Source: Rhizoclosmatium globosum
Taxonomy: Eukaryota > Chytridiomycota > Chytridiomycetes > Chytridiales > Chytriomycetaceae
Assembly: GCA_002104985.1 (NCBI GenBank)
Contig: MCGO01000001.1
Location: 310,001-374,000, forward strand
Length of the DNA stretch: 64,000 bases
Reading direction: 5' to 3'
Shown: positions 60,071 to 64,000 of the stretch, in pieces
Position numbering within the stretch: position 1 is the first letter of the stretch
Layout of the letters: each line of letters begins with the position of its first letter
The notes under the pieces: model-generated
The model's input: only the letters and a program-made list of their open reading frames with translations
Databases searched by the model: none
What the model was told of the DNA's origin: nothing
Translations under genes and position numbers: made by a program

Positions 60071-61066
60071 ATGAGCGACTCAGGCAACAATACAGACTTT
60101 CTAGACCCTGGCGTACAGCAGACTATCTCGGATGGAACCCCTGATTACACAGTATTCCGGGTAGCAGTTTCAATATCTGCACTCCACGTAGTCATATTCA
60201 TAGCCGTTGTGTACATGGAGAATCGAATCACATTCAGTTGGAAACGTGTTGCGAATCCAATCAACTTATCCTTTGTCTGTCTCATCCTCTTCGACTCTCT
60301 CTTTCTGGTTTCACTCTTTTGTGTCGTCACAGCTACAGATCCAATCACGAGTATTCACTTTTACATTTCAAGCTACGTTTTTGGATCATTCCTAACAATA
60401 TCAAACATATTCTATTCTTGGAATCGTGGCTTGCCAATATTTAGGGCTGTTCTTTCTGAGTCATTATTGAAAATCAGTCGTCTGGTATTGCCACTTATGG
60501 TTTTACTTCAACTGATTCAAGATTCTCTGATTTTTGCCTTATATTTGGGTGACTATGACGTTGAAACGCAAGCAAAACTTTCGATTATAAACAATGACTT
60601 CTTTGAAGCGTCTGGTGTTCTTTTGCTAGTATTTGACTTGGTTGTCCTGGTTTGCTATGTCTATTACCTGCGAAACCTTGAGCGACTAGGAACAGATCCC
60701 TTGTTAGCTAGAAAACTCGTACTTATTTCTCGCTTTGGTGGGATATCTTGCTTGGTAGTCTTAGTTTGGCTCATAGGAAACATTCTCGGATTTGCTGACC
60801 CTTCAACGACGGCGGGCATGAATATAGCAACTCTTCTAGCCCCTCTTTTATACAACTTTCTACAACTATGGATGAAGGGGCTGCTGCTCTATAATCCCGA
60901 GAACGAAGCTGGTTCGGCGAAAATAGGTCTCAGCAGTGTGATACAAAAGACAGCCGCACAAGCATTGGAAGACTTATCGAACAACCCTATATCACCTCCA
61001 ACTGTCACTATGTCAGGCGTTAGAGAAATCATCATACTGTCTCAGACGTCAGTCTCGAAGAAATGA
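60071..61066 (+). CDS. 7TM protein, family B copy 1
   Basis: 331 aa, one exon. The start at 60071 (MSDSGNNTD) is chosen because all four copies begin M-(G/S)-(D/N); an earlier ATG at 60026 would add 15 residues. Seven helices are near FRVAVSISALHVVIFIAVVY, INLSFVCLILFDSLFLVSLF, ISSYVFGSFLTISNIF, LVLPLMVLLQLIQDSLIFAL, EASGVLLLVFDLVVLVCYVYY, SCLVVLVWLIGNILGF and MNIATLLAPLLYNFLQLW. Family marks: ENRI.F.WKRV.NPIN, SWNRG.PIF after helix 3, RNLE.LGTD, SRFGG.S, PLLYNFLQLWMK. The N-terminal Asn (NNT) could be glycosylated. Confidence 0.72.
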   Translation: MSDSGNNTDFLDPGVQQTISDGTPDYTVFRVAVSISALHVVIFIAVVYMENRITFSWKRVANPINLSFVCLILFDSLFLVSLFCVVTATDPITSIHFYISSYVFGSFLTISNIFYSWNRGLPIFRAVLSESLLKISRLVLPLMVLLQLIQDSLIFALYLGDYDVETQAKLSIINNDFFEASGVLLLVFDLVVLVCYVYYLRNLERLGTDPLLARKLVLISRFGGISCLVVLVWLIGNILGFADPSTTAGMNIATLLAPLLYNFLQLWMKGLLLYNPENEAGSAKIGLSSVIQKTAAQALEDLSNNPISPPTVTMSGVREIIILSQTSVSKK

Positions 61067-61306
61067 ATCTGCATACACACACGAAAAACTGCTAATAAAA
61101 GACTCTGCACAAGATGGCTGTTGGGACGTTTAATCTATTCTGGGCAGAAAATTACGGAAAAGGACCATTTGAAAGTGTAAGAACACCAAGAATTCTAAGG
61201 TTCTGATGAGACATTAGTGGTTTCAAATGTTTTAGTGTTTTTTAAGTTCTTTTAAGTGAGGCAAAGTAAACTATACACAATCAAACCAAAAATTGTGGAA
61301 AAAACA

Positions 61307-62250
61307 ATGGGCGATTCATTCAACAACACCAACTCGAGTTTACAGAGCAGCTTAGCAACAGTGCCTGATTTGACGGCTTTTTGCGTGGCAATTTCAATGT
61401 TGGCGATACAAGTAGTGTTTTTCTTGGCCATTGTGTACATCGAGAATCGAATTGTATTTCAATGGAAACGCGTTGTAAATCCAATCAACTTATCCTTCAT
61501 CTCTCTCGTTCGTTTCGATATCCTTTTTATTATTATGCTTCTGTGCGCTGTCACAGTCGTCGATCTTACAGCTAGTATTCGCTACTACATTACGAGTTTC
61601 TTTTTTGGATCCTTTTCATCAGTATTTTTTATGCTCTACTCTTGGAATCGCGGATATCCCATATTTAAGGCCACTATTTCAAGCCTTTTCTTGAGTATCT
61701 TTCGTCTATCAATTCCTCTTTTGTCTTTACTTCAACTCATTCAAGACTCTCTCGTACTTGCCTTGTATTTAGGCGACTTTGATGTCGAAACGCAAATTAA
61801 GCTATCTAATATCATCAATGATCTCTTTGAAGCATCTGGTATTCTTCTGTTGGTGTTTGATGTGGTTGTTTTACTTTGCTATATTTACTATTTACGAAAC
61901 CTCGAAAAGCTCGGTACAGATCCAGAACTAGTTCAAAAACTTACTCTTATCTCTCGATTTGGCGGCGTTTCTTGCCTAGAAATCTGCTGGGATTTGATGA
62001 TCCTTCAAGTACGGCACCTATGAATATAGCAACGCTGTTTGCCCCTTTACTGTACAATTTTCTGCAGCTATGGATGAAATTGTCTCTGTTTTATAATCGC
62101 GAGAAAGAGGCTGTAGCGACAAAAATGGGTAGCATTGCAAAAATACAAAAGACTGCAATGCAAGCACTTGAAGCCTTGTCCAGTACACCTACATCACCTC
62201 AAACTGTCAGTATGTCTGGCGCGAGAACAGCATTAGTCACAAAGAAATAA
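61307..62250 (+). CDS. 7TM protein, family B copy 2 (damaged in helix 6)
   Basis: Start MGDSFNNT at 61307. It is collinear with copy 1 up to SRFGGVSCL, where about 22 bp encoding half of helix 6 are absent (near 61977-61984). TAG triplets flank the missing stretch in copy 1. The loss changes frame. The remaining GFDDPSSTAPMNIATLFAPLLYNFLQLWMK sequence is perfectly conserved in another frame to the stop at 62250. Unlike the one-base breaks elsewhere this is a real multi-base loss, so the copy may be a young pseudogene or an assembly collapse. Confidence 0.6.
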
Positions 62251-62498
62251 ACAAGACTGAGTTTTACAAATCCAACTGGCTATTATGTGCTTCTGTGCCG
62301 TTAAATTTTATTAGAAATTATAGATTCTTCAATATGCTCGTGGTGGAAGAGTATGAACGGCATGGTTAACATACCTAAACATGGTTTTGCTTATGAAACA
62401 ATACAAGACAATTCATGCCCTGATAAGGCATGAGTAATTTTATTATGCTTTGCATTCTACTTATCAAGTAAGTGAGATTTAAAAAAGTCAGTTAGACA

Positions 62499-63476
62499 AT
62501 GGGCAATTCATCCAACAACACCAACACACAGACAAACTCGGAGGCGGGCCTTAATTTAACATCGTTTGGTCTGACAATTTCAATATTTGCTCTTCAAGTT
62601 ATAGCGTTTGTGATCATTTTGTACAAGGAGAATCGGGCTACATTGGATTGGAACCGTATTCTAAATCCAATCAACGTGTCACTTGCCTGTCTCATACTAT
62701 TCGACTTTCTCTTTGTGAACCTGTACTTTTGTGTTGTCATTGTTACCGATCCCGTAACTAGTGCTCGCCTTTTTGTTTCGAGCTATGTTTTTGGGTCTTT
62801 GTCGTCAATCGCTTTTATGTTCTACTGCTGGAATCGTGGATATCCGATATTTAAGGCCACTCTTTCAAGCCTTTTTTTGAGTATCTTTCGTCAATCGATA
62901 TCTCTTATGGCTTTACTTCAACTTGTTCAAGTTGCTCTTGTTCTTGTTGTGTACTTAGGTGGTGACGACAACATCGAGACAAAAATGAAGCTTTCTATTA
63001 TCCTTAATGTCTTCTTTGAGGCATCTGGCATTCTTATGTTGGTATTTGATGTGGTTGTTTTGGCTTGCTACCTTTATTATCTGCGAAGCCTCGAAAAGCT
63101 CGGAACAGACCTAGACCTAGCTCAAAAACTTACTCTTCTCTCTCGATTTGGTGGCGTTTCTTCTGTAGTTGTTATCTTTTGGGTGGTAGGAAACCTGCTG
63201 GGGTTTGATGATCCTTCAAGTACGGCACCTATGAATATAGCAACGCTGTTCGCCCCTCTATTGTACAACTTTCTTCAGCTATGGATGAAGTTGTTGCTGT
63301 TTTATAATCGTGAGAATGAGACTCGTGCTTCAAAAAGGGGTTATACAGTCAAAATACAAAAGCCTACAGCACAAGAACTTAAGGAAGTGACCGGCGTACA
63401 TTCATTACCTCAAACCACAGATACATCTGGCATAAGAGAAGTTACCCTAGTGTCTGACGCAGTCACAAAGAAATAA
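62499..63476 (+). CDS. 7TM protein, family B copy 3
   Basis: 325 aa, one intact exon, ATG 62499 (MGNSSNNTN). All family marks are present: ENRATLDWNRILNPIN, YCWNRGYPIF, RSLEKLGTD, SRFGGVSSVVVIFWVVGNLLGF, PLLYNFLQLWMK. N-terminal NSS/NNT sites suggest an extracellular start. The C-terminal tail of about 60 residues is hydrophilic. It is closest to copy 2, sharing long identical stretches around helix 4 and helix 7. Confidence 0.75.
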   Translation: MGNSSNNTNTQTNSEAGLNLTSFGLTISIFALQVIAFVIILYKENRATLDWNRILNPINVSLACLILFDFLFVNLYFCVVIVTDPVTSARLFVSSYVFGSLSSIAFMFYCWNRGYPIFKATLSSLFLSIFRQSISLMALLQLVQVALVLVVYLGGDDNIETKMKLSIILNVFFEASGILMLVFDVVVLACYLYYLRSLEKLGTDLDLAQKLTLLSRFGGVSSVVVIFWVVGNLLGFDDPSSTAPMNIATLFAPLLYNFLQLWMKLLLFYNRENETRASKRGYTVKIQKPTAQELKEVTGVHSLPQTTDTSGIREVTLVSDAVTKK

Positions 63477-63696
63477 ACAACACTCGCTTTTCATACTCAC
63501 ACTACGTAGGAGCAAAATGGTGCAAGGACTGAGTCGCTCATGCCGACAAGAAAAGACCGAAAATAATATGTGGCTTGAAAAGCATACATTTCGTAGTCCA
63601 GTGAGCAGAAATTATTCCAATTTTCGTGCTTAAAATACTCTGAGTGAGTTAACTTCTAAACCATCATCATCTCACAAAATTTTGTTCAAAGACACA

Positions 63697-64000
63697 ATGG
63701 GAGATACAGTCAACATGGAGTCAGGTGCACTAAGTGGCTCGGACGTGGTTCCAAACTTGACCGTTTTCCCCGTCGCAATATCGATTTTGACGCTGCAAGC
63801 CGTGCTCTTTGGGGTGGTTGTGTTCCTTGACAATCGAGTGGAATTTCAATGGAAACGTGTTGTAAATCATCAACGTATCCTTCCTCTGTCTCTTACTCTT
63901 TGACTTTCTCTTTATTGTCATGTTTCTTTGCGTTGTAACGGCCACAAATCCAATCACAAGTGTTCACTACTTTGTTTCGAGTATGTTTTCGGATCATTGT
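63697..64000 (+). CDS. 7TM protein, family B copy 4 (cut by window end)
   Basis: ATG 63697 (MGDTVNMESG). Helix 1 is VAISILTLQAVLFGVVVFL, followed by DNRVEFQWKRVVN. The frame breaks at about 63869 where copies 1-3 read NPIN (two bases missing), then INVSFLCLLLFDFLFIVMFLC and ITSVHYFVSS follow in another frame. A second break at about 63980 precedes YVFGS. The gene continues beyond the window. Confidence 0.6.

Overview
The window looks like nuclear DNA from a zoosporic (flagellated) fungus, most likely a chytrid. Genes are densely packed on both strands. Almost every intron is a short GT..AG intron of about 44-80 bp. Fungal-type regulators (HSF, a Pap1/Yap-like bZIP, Ufd4) sit beside genes kept only by organisms with motile cilia (CFAP57/WDR65, PPP1R42/LRRC67) and a cyclic-nucleotide-gated channel. 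Species cannot be named from sequence alone.

Layout. 0.6-7.1 kb: Ufd4/TRIP12 HECT ubiquitin ligase (-). 7.8-10.1 kb: MARK/PAR-1 kinase (-). 10.5-12.0 kb: HSF (-), divergent from a bZIP factor (+, to 13.9 kb). 14.0-14.9 kb: FSH-type serine hydrolase (+). 15.0-16.5 kb: G-protein alpha subunit (-), divergent from a CNG-type channel (+, to 19.8 kb). 19.9-20.7 kb: MYND protein. 20.7-23.8 kb: three tandem 7TM proteins (family A, +). 23.8-26.2 kb: three tandem mini arrestin-fold proteins (-). 26.5-28.2 kb: polyQ protein. 28.3-29.9 kb: PPP1R42-like LRR protein. 29.9-34.1 kb: tandem YANK/STK32-like AGC kinases (-). 34.2-35.9 kb: Zip3/RNF212-like RING protein. 36.0-37.2 kb: DUF3431-like type II membrane protein. 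37.3-38.8 kb: a further 7TM protein. 39.3-41.0 and 49.3-51.0 kb: two PiT phosphate transporters flanking BCAS3 (-) and CFAP57 (+). 51.1-52.8 kb: ERGIC-53-like cargo lectin (-). 52.9-54.3 kb: three tandem small secreted proteins (-). 54.8-58.3 kb: XPF nuclease (+). 58.5-58.9 kb: a secreted Cys/Ser-Thr-rich protein (-). 59.1-59.9 kb: F-box-like/ankyrin protein (-). 60.1-64.0 kb: four tandem 7TM proteins (family B, +; the last is cut by the window end).

How the genes may work together. The notable theme is signalling. There are eight 7TM receptor-like genes in three unrelated groups, one G-alpha, three single-lobe arrestin-like proteins, two probably myristoylated AGC kinases, a CNG channel and a set of small secreted proteins. 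Linkage does not prove a shared pathway, but this is the most interesting reading of the region.

Data quality. Many conserved genes need a single missing base restored, usually in a homopolymer, to keep their family-conserved frame. Affected genes include Ufd4, MARK, bZIP, FSH, G-alpha, CNG, 7TM-A3, the arrestins, YANK2, PiT1, BCAS3, CFAP57 and XPF. This looks like consensus error in the assembly rather than gene decay, so spans below ignore these breaks and exon boundaries were read by eye. Gene spans include introns.
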